Below, piece by piece: positions 51,765 through 60,123 of a stretch of DNA of 64,000 nt (its first letter is position 1; each line of letters opens with the position of its first letter). A program made the translations under genes and the position numbers. This DNA comes from Sphingobium soli (lineage in GTDB: Bacteria > Pseudomonadota > Alphaproteobacteria > Sphingomonadales > Sphingomonadaceae), in assembly GCF_020782245.1 (NCBI RefSeq), contig NZ_JAJGNP010000007.1:1-64000 (forward strand), given 5' to 3'. Below the pieces are notes generated by a model, which was given only the letters and a program-made list of their open reading frames with translations, searched no databases and was not told the origin of the DNA.

Positions 51765-52130
51765 ATGACACAACCGACCGCACAGGAAATCGCGACATTC
51801 CTGAAGACCCAGGCCGAGATGTTCAGCGAGGGCCGGATCGACGATTTCATGGCGGCCTTCCGCGCAATCGCGCCGGGCGGATTCAAGGTGCAGGACCCGG
51901 CCACCGGTCCGGTGCAGGAAGGATGGGACAAGCTGGAGGCCCTGTGCGCGCAATATGTCGGATGGAAACTGTTCGTCGAGGATGTGAAGGTGAGCGGCAA
52001 CGAAGCCGTCATCTATGTCCGCAACGAAGGTGAATATGACGGGCATCCTGTCTGCGTGCACAGCATCGAACATTATATATTCGGCGAGGATGGCAGCCTG
52101 CTTGCGCGCTATTTCCACCCGATGCAATAG
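51765..52130 (+). CDS. NTF2-fold (SnoaL-like) protein
   Basis: A 121-residue protein beginning MTQPTAQEIATFLKTQAEMFSEGRIDDF, with ALCAQYVGWKLFVEDVKV and VCVHSIEHYIFGEDGSLLARYFHPMQ. The fold matches nuclear-transport-factor-2-like enzymes. Buried His and Glu residues near HSIEHY could form a pocket. The start follows ggagaagg after the flavoprotein stop by 17 bases. It may isomerise or dehydrate the product of the flavoprotein; no activity can be named. Confidence 0.75.
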   Translation: MTQPTAQEIATFLKTQAEMFSEGRIDDFMAAFRAIAPGGFKVQDPATGPVQEGWDKLEALCAQYVGWKLFVEDVKVSGNEAVIYVRNEGEYDGHPVCVHSIEHYIFGEDGSLLARYFHPMQ

Positions 52131-52137
52131 GGAAGCG

Positions 52138-52845
52138 ATGTCCGACGCCGCGCCTGCTCCCGCTGATGTCGATCCGCGCACGGCGGCGGCTGCGATCAGG
52201 CGCGCCCGGATGCGCGAGCGGCTGCTCGACGCCGTGCTCGACCTGTATCAGCCGGGGCAGGGCAGCGGTAGTCTGGTGATCGAAGACGTGATCCGCGTAG
52301 CGGACGTATCGCGCGGCAGCTTCTACAAATATTTCGAGTCCCTCGACGCTGCGGTGAATGAACTGGGCGAGCGGATGACCGCGGACCTGATTGCCGATTT
52401 CCGCAGGCTGTTCGACGATGTGACGGACCCGCTGGTCCGGGCGGTCGGCGGCGCGGTGATGGCGATGGCGCGGGCTTGGCATGATCCGCGCTGGGGCGGC
52501 TTTACCTGCCGCGTCGACTATGTCGATTATTTCGCGCGGGCGAGCATGTTCGACCTGCTGGTGCGCGATGCGCTGAAGGCCGCGCGGGATGGCGGGCAGA
52601 TGCAGTTCCGGTCGATCGACGTGGCAGTGGATCTGATCGTCGGCATGACGATCGAGGCGCGGCGGCGCCTGATGCTCCGGTCGGTCGAGCCACGCGCCTA
52701 TATCGACGAGATGATCGAACGCACCTTCGCCGGTCTGGGAGCGGAACCAGCCGCCATCGCAGCGGCGAGCGTGCTGGCATGGGATATGATGATGCGGGCC
52801 GCGCCCGGCCTTGGCTGGTGGCGGAGCGGGGAGGGGCTTGGCTGA
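52138..52845 (+). CDS. TetR-family transcriptional regulator
   Basis: A 235-residue regulator. The N-terminal HTH reads SGSLVIEDVIRVADVSRGSFYKYF with the usual SxGSFYxYF ending, preceded by RARMRERLLDAVLDLYQP. The C-terminal ligand domain is all-helical. It starts seven bases after the NTF2-like gene. It is the obvious partner of the palindrome at 50443-50468 and would control the flavoprotein operon and perhaps the divergent SDR operon. The inducer is unknown. Confidence 0.85.
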   Translation: MSDAAPAPADVDPRTAAAAIRRARMRERLLDAVLDLYQPGQGSGSLVIEDVIRVADVSRGSFYKYFESLDAAVNELGERMTADLIADFRRLFDDVTDPLVRAVGGAVMAMARAWHDPRWGGFTCRVDYVDYFARASMFDLLVRDALKAARDGGQMQFRSIDVAVDLIVGMTIEARRRLMLRSVEPRAYIDEMIERTFAGLGAEPAAIAAASVLAWDMMMRAAPGLGWWRSGEGLG

Positions 52846-52898
52846 CCGGCCGACCCGGACTGCAATCGGAGAGCGTCAACTCAGAAAAAGCCGAGGCG

Positions 52899-53345
52899 CT
52901 AGAGCTGGGTCCAGCAGGGCGTCCCGGCCTTGTTCAGCGGACCACAGCTCGCGATGCGGGTCGCGCCGTTGGACGCGATCAGAACCAGCCAGTCGCCGCT
53001 ATCCTCGCAGCGTAGCGCCCAGGCCGCGTTAGTGCCGATATCTCCCCTGAACAGGGATTTGGACGTGCGCGAGCATGTCTGCCCTGCATCATGCATGAGC
53101 TTGGCAAAGGCAGCGCTGCGGCCGCTCGCATTCTGGGTTTCGATGGCGTTACTGTAGCTGTTACGGCTGCTGCCCTGCCGCGTGACTTCGGCATAGCCGA
53201 TTCGGGCGAGCAACAGGGCCGCGATGATCGATGTGGGTATCAACGTCCACAGCATAGCCCGGCGAACATTGCCGCCAGCATGGCCGCAAGCGCGGCACCA
53301 CCCGCCATAACCGTTCTGCGGCGTTTTGCATTTCGGGCATTTCAT
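52899..53345 (-). CDS. Zinc-ribbon membrane-anchored protein of unknown function
   Basis: A 148-residue protein. The N-terminus has two CxxC pairs, CPKCKTPQNGYGGWCRACGHAG, a zinc ribbon. One hydrophobic helix, AMLWTLIPTSIIAALLLARIG, follows, then a soluble region with four cysteines (TCSRTSKS, LRCEDSGDW, ASCGPLN, TPCWTQL). The four may form disulfides in the periplasm, which fits topology with the ribbon inside the cell. No family is recognised. It stands alone between the TetR and GntR genes and looks unrelated to the catabolic genes. Confidence 0.65.
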   Translation of the reverse strand: MKCPKCKTPQNGYGGWCRACGHAGGNVRRAMLWTLIPTSIIAALLLARIGYAEVTRQGSSRNSYSNAIETQNASGRSAAFAKLMHDAGQTCSRTSKSLFRGDIGTNAAWALRCEDSGDWLVLIASNGATRIASCGPLNKAGTPCWTQL

Positions 53346-53418
53346 GCAGCGACCCTATAGCGGTTCGCTGTCCGGACACCCTATCCTTGGAGAGGAACGG
53401 ACCGTTTCACCGTGCTGC

Positions 53419-53430
53419 ATTCTATAGAAT
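53419..53430. promoter_or_regulatory. 12-bp perfect palindrome before the GntR gene
   Basis: attctatagaat is its own reverse complement and lies 22 bases upstream of the preferred GntR start at 53452. It is a good candidate for the operator of the GntR protein, in which case the regulator is autoregulated along with the dehydrogenase and P450 genes. Confidence 0.5.
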
Positions 53431-53451
53431 ATGGAATCGCAGGATACATCC

Positions 53452-54171
53452 ATGGTCTATTGGACATCCGCTCTTGAACGGCTTGACTCGCCCGAGATTT
53501 TGCAATCCCCGGCGACGCGGCGCCAGGCCGTGGCGGCGGTGTTGCGATCGAGGATCGTGGCGGGTGTCATTCCGCCCGGCGCGCTGCTGCGGGAAACGGC
53601 GCTGGCGCAGGACCTGAATGTCAGCGCGACGCCGGTCAGGGAAGCGCTGGGCACACTGGCGTCCGAAGGGCTGGTCGAAGTCGAAACCCACCGGTTGAAG
53701 CGGGCAACGCCGATCGACCCTGACGTGACCCGTGACCTGATCCGCGTGCAGGCCGAACTGTGGCGGCTGGGTTATGCCTGGGGCATGCCCCGCATCGGCG
53801 CTGCGGAGATCCGGACGCTGAAACGAGCGATCGCGCGCTATAGCGCGGCATTGGCGAGCGGCGAATATATGGCCGCGATCATGGCCGGGCTCGATTTCCA
53901 CACGATCTTCATCAAGGCCTCGGAGAGCCGTGAATTGTTGCGGTCGACGCTGGACCGGCGCGGGCTGATCGCCCGCTTCATTTTTCTGCATGGCATCACG
54001 ACCCTCCGCGAAAGCGGCCTCCGCGAGCATGAGGCGATACTGCAGGCCTTTCTGGCGGGCGATCAGGATGGCGTGCTGGCCTGCCTCGACCGGATGGCGG
54101 CGCGCCTGATCGCCCTGTGCGATGCCGAGGCCATGGCGGGCGGCGATCTGGACCAACTCCAAAAGGATTGA
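53452..54171 (+). CDS. GntR-family regulator (FadR/FCD subfamily)
   Basis: A 239-residue regulator. The winged HTH includes LRSRIVAGVIPPGALLRETALA and LNVSATPVREALGTLASEGLV. The C-terminal FCD domain has DFHTIFIKASESREL and LREHEAILQAFLAGDQDG, carrying the metal-binding Asp/His pattern. The ATG at 53452 has aggata in front; the upstream ATG at 53431 abuts the palindrome and has no ribosome site. It ends two bases before the acyl-CoA dehydrogenase start, so it is co-transcribed with it and the P450. Confidence 0.87.
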   Translation: MVYWTSALERLDSPEILQSPATRRQAVAAVLRSRIVAGVIPPGALLRETALAQDLNVSATPVREALGTLASEGLVEVETHRLKRATPIDPDVTRDLIRVQAELWRLGYAWGMPRIGAAEIRTLKRAIARYSAALASGEYMAAIMAGLDFHTIFIKASESRELLRSTLDRRGLIARFIFLHGITTLRESGLREHEAILQAFLAGDQDGVLACLDRMAARLIALCDAEAMAGGDLDQLQKD

Positions 54172-54173
54172 CA

Positions 54174-55337
54174 ATGGATTTCGAACTGCCCGAAGAATAT
54201 CGCTCTTTCCGCGACATGGTGCGCCGCTGGGTGAACAGCGAAGTGCCCAAGGACTGGGCGCGCGCGCTGGAAAAGGACGAGCATCATTATCCCTTTGCGC
54301 TGTGGGACAAGTTCACCGAAGCGGGTTTCCACGGCGTCGGCATAGCGGAGGATTATGACGGGCAGGGCGGCGACGTCGTCATGCAGATGCTGCTGGCGCG
54401 GGAACTGGCCCGGTCGCTGGGCGGACTGGCATGGATATGGGGCATCACCAGCTTTGCAGGGTCCAAATCCATCGGGCTTTACGGGTCGGCCGAACAAAAA
54501 GCGAAATATCTCCCGCTGATCGCGACGGGCCAGCTGAAGGCTGCGATCGCCTTCACCGAGCCGGGCGGCGGCACGGACCTCCTCGGCGCGATGGCCACCA
54601 CGGCTGACCGGGTCGATGGCGGGTGGAGGCTCAATGGCGAGAAGATCTGGTCCTCCTCTGCCCATGTCGCCGATTATCTGCTGGTGATCGCGCGAAGCGA
54701 CAGGGGCGTCGAGAAGAAGCATCAGGGCCTGACCCTCTTCTGGGTGCCGACGAAGACGCCGGGCGTGACGATCACGCCACTGGCCAAGCTGGGTATGCGG
54801 TCGATGGGCAGCTGCTCCGTTCATTTCGAGAATGCGCTCGTCGCGGACGAGCATGTTCTGGGTGAACCCGACAAGGCCTGGTACATGCTGCTGCCCACGC
54901 TCAACAACGAGCGCATCATGGTAGGCGCCTTCTGCCTGGGCGTCATCGATGGCGTGCTGGAAGACGCGCTCGACTATATGAAACAGCGCAAGGCCTTTGG
55001 CGGGATCATCGGCCGCTTCCAGAGCCTGCAACATTATGTCGCCGACATCGCGACCATGCAGAAGACGACCGAACTGATGCTGCATTATTGCGCGCACAAG
55101 CAGAGCCGGGGCGAGAATGTCGGCGTCGAGGCCAATATGCTCAAGCTCATGGCTTCCGAAAACGCCAATGCCGCGGCGGACATGGGCATCCAGATATTGG
55201 GTGGCATGGGCTATTCGGCGGAAACCGACATGCAGCGTTACTGGCGCGACAGCCGCCTGTGGCGCATCGGTCCCATCACCAACGAAATGGTGCGCAATGG
55301 CATCGCGGAAAGCCTGGGGCTGCCGCGATCCTTCTGA
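54174..55337 (+). CDS. Acyl-CoA dehydrogenase
   Basis: A 387-residue enzyme with the standard three-part ACAD fold. AAIAFTEPGGGTDL and WRLNGEKIWSSSAHVAD are the flavin-binding signatures. FGGIIGRFQSLQHYVADI follows, and GGMGYSAETDMQRYWRDSRLWRI holds the catalytic Glu (GYSAE) at the expected place. It should introduce a C=C bond into an acyl-CoA, passing electrons to ETF. This is the only clear true ACAD in the window. It lies between the GntR regulator and the P450 gene. Confidence 0.92.
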   Translation: MDFELPEEYRSFRDMVRRWVNSEVPKDWARALEKDEHHYPFALWDKFTEAGFHGVGIAEDYDGQGGDVVMQMLLARELARSLGGLAWIWGITSFAGSKSIGLYGSAEQKAKYLPLIATGQLKAAIAFTEPGGGTDLLGAMATTADRVDGGWRLNGEKIWSSSAHVADYLLVIARSDRGVEKKHQGLTLFWVPTKTPGVTITPLAKLGMRSMGSCSVHFENALVADEHVLGEPDKAWYMLLPTLNNERIMVGAFCLGVIDGVLEDALDYMKQRKAFGGIIGRFQSLQHYVADIATMQKTTELMLHYCAHKQSRGENVGVEANMLKLMASENANAAADMGIQILGGMGYSAETDMQRYWRDSRLWRIGPITNEMVRNGIAESLGLPRSF

Positions 55338-55417
55338 AGGACAGGTGTCTGGCGCGTGGGCGGTGGCTCAATGTCCGCCCGAAATTTCCGGCAAAGACGA
55401 CAAGGAGAGCAAGTGCG

Positions 55418-56641
55418 ATGATGTTTCCCGAGCAACCGATCCCCGATCATGTGCCGCTCGAACTGGTGAGCCAGGATTTCCCCTTCATCTTCGGCATGAC
55501 GACGACAGAGGATCCGTTCGACGATCTGGCGATGCAGGTGCATGAGGGGCCTGACATCATCTACGCCACCCACGCCTATCCGGGGGGCACGCCCGCCTGG
55601 GTGCCGCGCCGCATGGCGCATCTGCGCGAGATATATCTCGACACCGATCATTTCTCCTCGACCGACTTTTCGCCTTTCTCCAAGCTGGTGGGGGGGAACT
55701 GGATCAACTCGCCAGCGGAACTCGACCCGCCTGCCCACGGGCCTTTTCGCCAGATGGTCAACCCGGCCTTCACACCCAAGGCGATGGCGGCGCTGGAAGA
55801 CAAGATCCGGCTCTATGCGGTGGAATATATCGATGCCTTCGCCCCGCGCGGCCAGTGCGAATTCATGGGCGATTTTGCCTTTGAATTCCCCATCAAGGTG
55901 TTCATGGAACTGATGGGCCTGCCGCACGATCGGATGAGCGAGTTCATGGAATGGGAAATGAACCTGCTCCACAATCATGACCTGTCCAAGATCGCGGAGG
56001 CGACGCGTAGCGTGCTTGCCTATCTGGGCGGAGAGATCGAGGACAGGCGGGCCAATCCACGCGAAGACCTCATCAGTTTCGGCGTAAAGGGACAGATCAA
56101 TGGCCGGGCGCTGACCGACGACGAACTGCTGGGCTTCATGTTCAATCTGTTCATTGGCGGTCTGGACACGGTTTCGACCAATATGGGCCTGCATTTCCGG
56201 CATCTGGGCAGCCATCCGCAGGATCAGACCTTTCTGCGCGCCAATCCGTCGGAAATCCCGCACGCCATAGATGAGCTGATGCGGGCTTATGGCGCGGTGA
56301 CCACCTTCAGAACCTGCAAGAAGGAAACCGAAGTGGCCGGCATCCGCTTCATGCCCGGCGACAAGGTGGCGATGTCGACCACGCTCGCCGGCCGTGATCC
56401 GGCCGAGTTCGACGCGCCTGCCGAGGTTCGGCTCGACCGGCGGCCACGGCATGTCGGTTTCGGCTTCGGCATCCATACCTGCGTCGGCATGCATCTGGCG
56501 CGGCGCGAGCTGCGGATCGCAATGGAGGAGTTTCTCGCCCGCATTCCCGACTTCCGCATCGCGCCCGGCCATCAGGTGGAATGCCATCTCGGGATGATCC
56601 AGCCGGTCGCGCTGCCGCTGGTGTGGACGCCCGCAAGCTGA
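55418..56641 (+). CDS. Cytochrome P450 (CYP101-like, soluble bacterial type)
   Basis: A 407-residue soluble P450. The I-helix oxygen-binding motif is FIGGLDTVSTN and the ExxR pair lies in IDELMRAYGA. The heme loop GFGFGIHTCVGMHLARREL holds the cysteine ligand (FGxGxHxCxG). FPIKVFMELMGLP in the middle is typical of the CYP101/CYP111 terpene hydroxylases. Start supported by aaggagag eight bases upstream. It would need a ferredoxin and reductase; no ferredoxin gene is in the window. Co-transcribed with the acyl-CoA dehydrogenase. Confidence 0.93.
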   Translation: MMFPEQPIPDHVPLELVSQDFPFIFGMTTTEDPFDDLAMQVHEGPDIIYATHAYPGGTPAWVPRRMAHLREIYLDTDHFSSTDFSPFSKLVGGNWINSPAELDPPAHGPFRQMVNPAFTPKAMAALEDKIRLYAVEYIDAFAPRGQCEFMGDFAFEFPIKVFMELMGLPHDRMSEFMEWEMNLLHNHDLSKIAEATRSVLAYLGGEIEDRRANPREDLISFGVKGQINGRALTDDELLGFMFNLFIGGLDTVSTNMGLHFRHLGSHPQDQTFLRANPSEIPHAIDELMRAYGAVTTFRTCKKETEVAGIRFMPGDKVAMSTTLAGRDPAEFDAPAEVRLDRRPRHVGFGFGIHTCVGMHLARRELRIAMEEFLARIPDFRIAPGHQVECHLGMIQPVALPLVWTPAS

Positions 56642-56648
56642 ATGGCGG

Positions 56649-56676
56649 GAGGCGTTCGCCTTGTGGCGGACGCCTC
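56649..56676. terminator. Bidirectional hairpin between P450 and nitroreductase genes
   Basis: A 12-bp stem (gaggcgttcgcc, 56649-56660, pairing with 56665-56676 with one G-T pair) closes a 4-base loop, ttgt. It fills the 43-bp gap between two convergent stop codons. No T-tract is present, but the compact stem and position suit a shared terminator. Confidence 0.6.
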
Positions 56677-56684
56677 GCCCGACA

Positions 56685-57284
56685 TCAGAGGTCGAGACAG
56701 GCCTCTTCGAAATCGAGCCGGGGGTTGCGGGGAAAGAGCCCGGTCGGGTCGCCATAGCCGATATTGCACAGGAAATTGCTCTTCCACCGGCCGTCCGGGA
56801 AAAATTCCGCATCGGTGCCAGCCTGATCGAAGCCGGACATCGGGCCGCAATCCAGGCCTAGCGCCCGCGCCGCCATGATGAGATAGGCGCCTTGCAGTGT
56901 CGAAGAACGCGCCACTGTGTCCGCGATCAGCGCGTCCTTGCCCTCGAACGTGCTGCGCATGTCGTGGGAGGGGAAAAGTTTGTCGTAAAATTCGTAGAAC
57001 CGGGTATCGCCTGCAATGATCACGGTGCAGGGCGCCTGCATCACCTTGTCCACATTGCCCGCGCTCAGATGGGGTTTGAGGCGCGCCTTCGCGGCCTCCG
57101 AGCGGACGAAGACGAAGCGGCCCGGATTGCTGTTTGCCGTCGTAGGCCCCCATTTGGCGAGATCGTACAGGCGTCGGACGGTCTCGTCCGAAAGCGGCCG
57201 GGCGCTCCATTGATTATGGGTGCGAGCGTCGCGGAACAGCAGGTCCAGCATGGCGTCTCTGGCAATATCGGGCGTGTCCGGCAT
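56685..57284 (-). CDS. Nitroreductase-family protein (RutE/malonic semialdehyde reductase type)
   Basis: A 199-residue FMN-binding protein. ARTHNQWSARPLSDETVRRLYDLAKWGPTTANSNP is the RutE-type opening, VMQAPCTVIIAGD follows, and RSSTLQGAYLIMAARALGLDCGPMSGFD is the flavin-binding segment of the family. RutE reduces malonic semialdehyde to 3-hydroxypropionate, and relatives reduce other aldehydes or enones. The start at 57284 is chosen over a long unhomologous extension. It is the last gene of the reductase/gamma-CA-like/nitroreductase operon. Confidence 0.87.
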   Translation of the reverse strand: MPDTPDIARDAMLDLLFRDARTHNQWSARPLSDETVRRLYDLAKWGPTTANSNPGRFVFVRSEAAKARLKPHLSAGNVDKVMQAPCTVIIAGDTRFYEFYDKLFPSHDMRSTFEGKDALIADTVARSSTLQGAYLIMAARALGLDCGPMSGFDQAGTDAEFFPDGRWKSNFLCNIGYGDPTGLFPRNPRLDFEEACLDL

Positions 57285-57294
57285 GATCGCTCTC

Positions 57295-57879
57295 TTATCC
57301 TGTGGTGGCTTCGCCGATGCCCCGGTCATCCCAGCCTGCAGCTTCGCGTGCAAGAATAGCATCGGCTTCGTCACCCAGCTTCGCCATGTCGGCATGCTCC
57401 CAGATGCGATGCGCCCCTGTGGCATAAGCGCGCCCATTGTCCCGATAGAGCAACGCATCGACGATGTTCGCGCGCAGCTTGTCGATGCGGCGGACAACAC
57501 GGCCGGGCGTGCCCATGACAAGCGAATGGGGTGGAATCACGCTGTCTGGCGGCAGGAAACTGTGTCCGGCGACGATCGAGCCGCGCCCTATGACGCAGCG
57601 TTCCATGATGGTCGCGCCGATGCCGATCAGGCAGGCAGGTTCGATGATGCAGCCATGGACCACCGCGCGATGGCCGATGGTGCAATAGTCGCCGATGATC
57701 GTGGGATCATCCCAGCCGATATGGACCATCGCATGGTCCTGCACGCTGGCGCAGCGCCCGATCGAAACATAGACCCGTTCGGAACGGACGACGGCATAGG
57801 GCCAGAGGCTGCAATCGTCGCCCAGCCGCACATCGCCGAACAGGCGGGCGGTGGGATCGATATAGGCGGGAGTCCTCAT
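57295..57879 (-). CDS. Gamma-carbonic-anhydrase-like hexapeptide protein
   Basis: A 194-residue left-handed beta-helix protein. Hexapeptide repeats run through IDPTARLFGDVRLGDDCSLWPYAVV and IGIGATIMERCVIGRGSIVAG. Candidate metal histidines lie in VQDHAMVHIG and TIGHRAVVHGC, as in the Cam/CaiE/PaaY group. PaaY-type members are thioesterases in phenylacetate catabolism and CaiE-type members support CoA enzymes, so a role in clearing CoA or lactone/thioester side products is possible. The start lies five bases from the reductase stop. Confidence 0.82.
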   Translation of the reverse strand: MRTPAYIDPTARLFGDVRLGDDCSLWPYAVVRSERVYVSIGRCASVQDHAMVHIGWDDPTIIGDYCTIGHRAVVHGCIIEPACLIGIGATIMERCVIGRGSIVAGHSFLPPDSVIPPHSLVMGTPGRVVRRIDKLRANIVDALLYRDNGRAYATGAHRIWEHADMAKLGDEADAILAREAAGWDDRGIGEATTG

Positions 57880-57883
57880 GGGA

Positions 57884-58804
57884 TCAGCGGGTGATGACGA
57901 TCTTGCCATGGGGACTGCCGGCCTGCGCCGCCCAGGCGTCGGCGGCATCGGCAAAGGCATAGCGGCGCGTGTCGACGGTCAGGCCCTGTGTCATCGCCAT
58001 GGCGATCAGCCGGTCATAGGCGGCGCGGCGCTCGCTGGCCGGCCGTTGTCCGGTGCCGACGCCGATATGGCTGCGGAAGACGAGATCGCGCAGGGACAGC
58101 GTGACCGTTGGTCCGGCCTGCACACCGATGCTCGTCATGCGCGCGCCGGGCCGCGTGGCGCGCATTGCCGCTTGCGCGGGTGGACCATAGATGATGTCGA
58201 GCACGACGTCATAGCCGCCTTCCGAGACCGCTTTCAGCGCCGCCTCGTCATCGCCCTCGCCCAACAGGGCGATCGCATCGGCATGACCGGCGGCCTGCAT
58301 GGCCTCCAGCCGTTCGCGGCCGCGCGCCGCCGCCACGACGCGGCCCGCGCCCAGCAGCCGGGCGACCTGCGCGCCGATCTGCCCGACAGGGCCGGTCGCG
58401 CCGAGAATGAGGACGGACTCGCCCTTCGCGATCCGCGCCTCTTCCAGAGGGATCAGCGCGCCGGTGCCGGAGATGGCGAGGGCGATCAGCTGGTCGTCGG
58501 AAAGGCCGTCGGGAGCAGGCCAGATTTCCTCCTCGGCCACAAGCGTGCGTTCCGCGATCGCGCCGAAGGGCGGCCTGCTATGGCCGAAGTAGACGCGGCT
58601 TCCATCATCCAGATGCCCGACACCCTCGCCGCCGGGCACATAGGGCGCATCGACGGGACCGAAAAAGCCCTTCGCGCGCATGAGGTCCGTGGGTCCGATT
58701 CCGGCGGCCGCGACGTCGATGACGCGATGGCCGGGCTGCGCGGTCGGTTCGGGATGATCGGCCAGCGCGAAGCCGCCATCGCTGTCGATCAGGGCGGCCC
58801 GCAT
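57884..58804 (-). CDS. Zinc-independent MDR / quinone-oxidoreductase-like enzyme
   Basis: A 306-residue medium-chain reductase. It has PGHRVIDVAAAGIGPTDLMRAKG and VPGGEGVGHL in the GroES-like domain, and VLILGATGPVGQIGAQVARLLGAGRVVAAARG as the NADPH-binding fold. The structural and catalytic zinc Cys sets are absent, which places it with quinone oxidoreductase-like enoyl reductases. It likely reduces an enone or quinone with NADPH. It is the first gene of its three-gene operon. The 48 bp upstream include the terminator of the neighbouring operon. Confidence 0.87.
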   Translation of the reverse strand: MRAALIDSDGGFALADHPEPTAQPGHRVIDVAAAGIGPTDLMRAKGFFGPVDAPYVPGGEGVGHLDDGSRVYFGHSRPPFGAIAERTLVAEEEIWPAPDGLSDDQLIALAISGTGALIPLEEARIAKGESVLILGATGPVGQIGAQVARLLGAGRVVAAARGRERLEAMQAAGHADAIALLGEGDDEAALKAVSEGGYDVVLDIIYGPPAQAAMRATRPGARMTSIGVQAGPTVTLSLRDLVFRSHIGVGTGQRPASERRAAYDRLIAMAMTQGLTVDTRRYAFADAADAWAAQAGSPHGKIVITR

Positions 58805-58852
58805 GGCATTCCCCTATGGTAGTGATGGATGCGGCCTAGCCGCGGAAAAGAG

Positions 58853-58887
58853 AGGGTCGCCCACTGGGAAAGGGGCGACCCTTTTTT
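58853..58887 (-). terminator. Rho-independent terminator after the dioxygenase operon
   Basis: A 10-bp GC-rich stem (agggtcgccc, 58853-58862, with its complement at 58873-58882) and a 10-base loop lie six bases beyond the stop of the flavoprotein gene at 58893. On the minus strand the stem is followed by tctcttttcc. A run of six T also follows the stem on the plus strand, so it could stop transcripts from either side. Confidence 0.75.
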
Positions 58888-58892
58888 CGACC

Positions 58893-60119
58893 TCAATAGG
58901 CGCCCGGCGGAGAGATCGGATCGGCGCCGGTCAGGTTCCGGCCATAGATTTCATAGCCGATGGTCGGGATATTCTGGATGTGCCGCAGCGCCATCGAAAT
59001 GTCCCGCCAGTAGCGGTTGATCGGCTTGTCCAGTGCGAAGCCCGAAGAACCGGCCTGGAACATCAGCGACTCGCTGGCGCCATGAACCAGTTCGATCATC
59101 TGCGCGCCGCCTGCGCGCTGCTTCGCCTTTTCCGCCAGGGTGAATTCTTCGCCCAGACCGACGCGATCCAGCTTGGCAGTCAGGTCGAACAGGATCAGCT
59201 TTGCGGTGTCGATCATCGCCGCCGCCTCGCCCAGATCGCGCATATAGGCGCCTGACTTGGTGCGCGGGCCGATAATCGTCGTCAGCACCGGCTTTTTGGG
59301 AGCCTCGGCGGTGACGATCTCCAACATGGCCTCGACCGCGCCGATCAACTGAGCAATGCCCGTGGTGCGGACGACCGGGACGGCGGGCAGCAGATCGGAG
59401 GGCGCGCCGAAATGGCGCTTGGTCCGGTCGATCTGGCCGGCGCGTTCATCCATCAGCACCATCTGGGCTTCGGGAATGAATACATCCTTGGCGACCGCCG
59501 TGTCGGAGCCGGTGCCCTGCATGCCGGAAACGAACCATGTGTCCTGGATGGTCATGCTGTCCATCGGCAGATAGCACATGCTGATGCCCGGAACGACCGG
59601 GCCGTCATACCCCTCCAGCACGACGCCCTGTTGCGCCCAGTTCGACTGCCGCGACCCGGACATATAAGGCCATGAGCCGTTGATGATCCAGCCGCCGTCA
59701 ACCTTGCGGGCCTTGCCGGGCGGGTTGTAGGCGCCACAGACCGGCTGGGGACCGTCGCCGAACACAGCGTCCTGCACGCCGTCGGGCGCAAGGCTGGTGA
59801 TCCAGCTTGTGCCGTTGATGATCTGGATCACCCAGCTGATCGCCGGATCGCCCTTGGCGATTTCCATCTGCACCCGGCAGAAATCTGTCGGGGAAAGGCC
59901 CATGCCGCCCAGCCGTTGCGGCAGCAGCATGCGCAGGAAGCCTTCTTCCTTCAGCATTTTGTCGACAGTGGGCGTGGGGCTGCGCCGCTTTTCGCCCTCG
60001 GGCGCTTCGCCCTGCAGGAAAGCGCGCAAGCTGCGCGCCTTTTCCACCATCGCGTCAGCGACAGCCTTTTCGGCAAAACCGCACTGGATCTCATTATCCA
60101 CCTTGGGGGCAGTAGCCAT
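58893..60119 (-). CDS. Acyl-CoA-dehydrogenase-fold flavin monooxygenase-like protein
   Basis: A 408-residue ACAD-fold protein. EGFLRMLLPQRLGGMGLSPTDF and DPAISWVIQIINGTSW are in the N-domain, GGWIINGSWPYMSGSRQSNW in the middle, and SSGFALDKPINRYWRDISMALRH at the C-end. The catalytic Glu of acyl-CoA dehydrogenases is missing, so a group D flavin-dependent monooxygenase (HsaA/HpaB-like) is more likely. It is a distant paralogue of the protein at 50488. The start at 60119 has aaaggatg upstream. It is the last gene of the dioxygenase operon. Confidence 0.82.
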   Translation of the reverse strand: MATAPKVDNEIQCGFAEKAVADAMVEKARSLRAFLQGEAPEGEKRRSPTPTVDKMLKEEGFLRMLLPQRLGGMGLSPTDFCRVQMEIAKGDPAISWVIQIINGTSWITSLAPDGVQDAVFGDGPQPVCGAYNPPGKARKVDGGWIINGSWPYMSGSRQSNWAQQGVVLEGYDGPVVPGISMCYLPMDSMTIQDTWFVSGMQGTGSDTAVAKDVFIPEAQMVLMDERAGQIDRTKRHFGAPSDLLPAVPVVRTTGIAQLIGAVEAMLEIVTAEAPKKPVLTTIIGPRTKSGAYMRDLGEAAAMIDTAKLILFDLTAKLDRVGLGEEFTLAEKAKQRAGGAQMIELVHGASESLMFQAGSSGFALDKPINRYWRDISMALRHIQNIPTIGYEIYGRNLTGADPISPPGAY

Positions 60120-60123
60120 CAGT

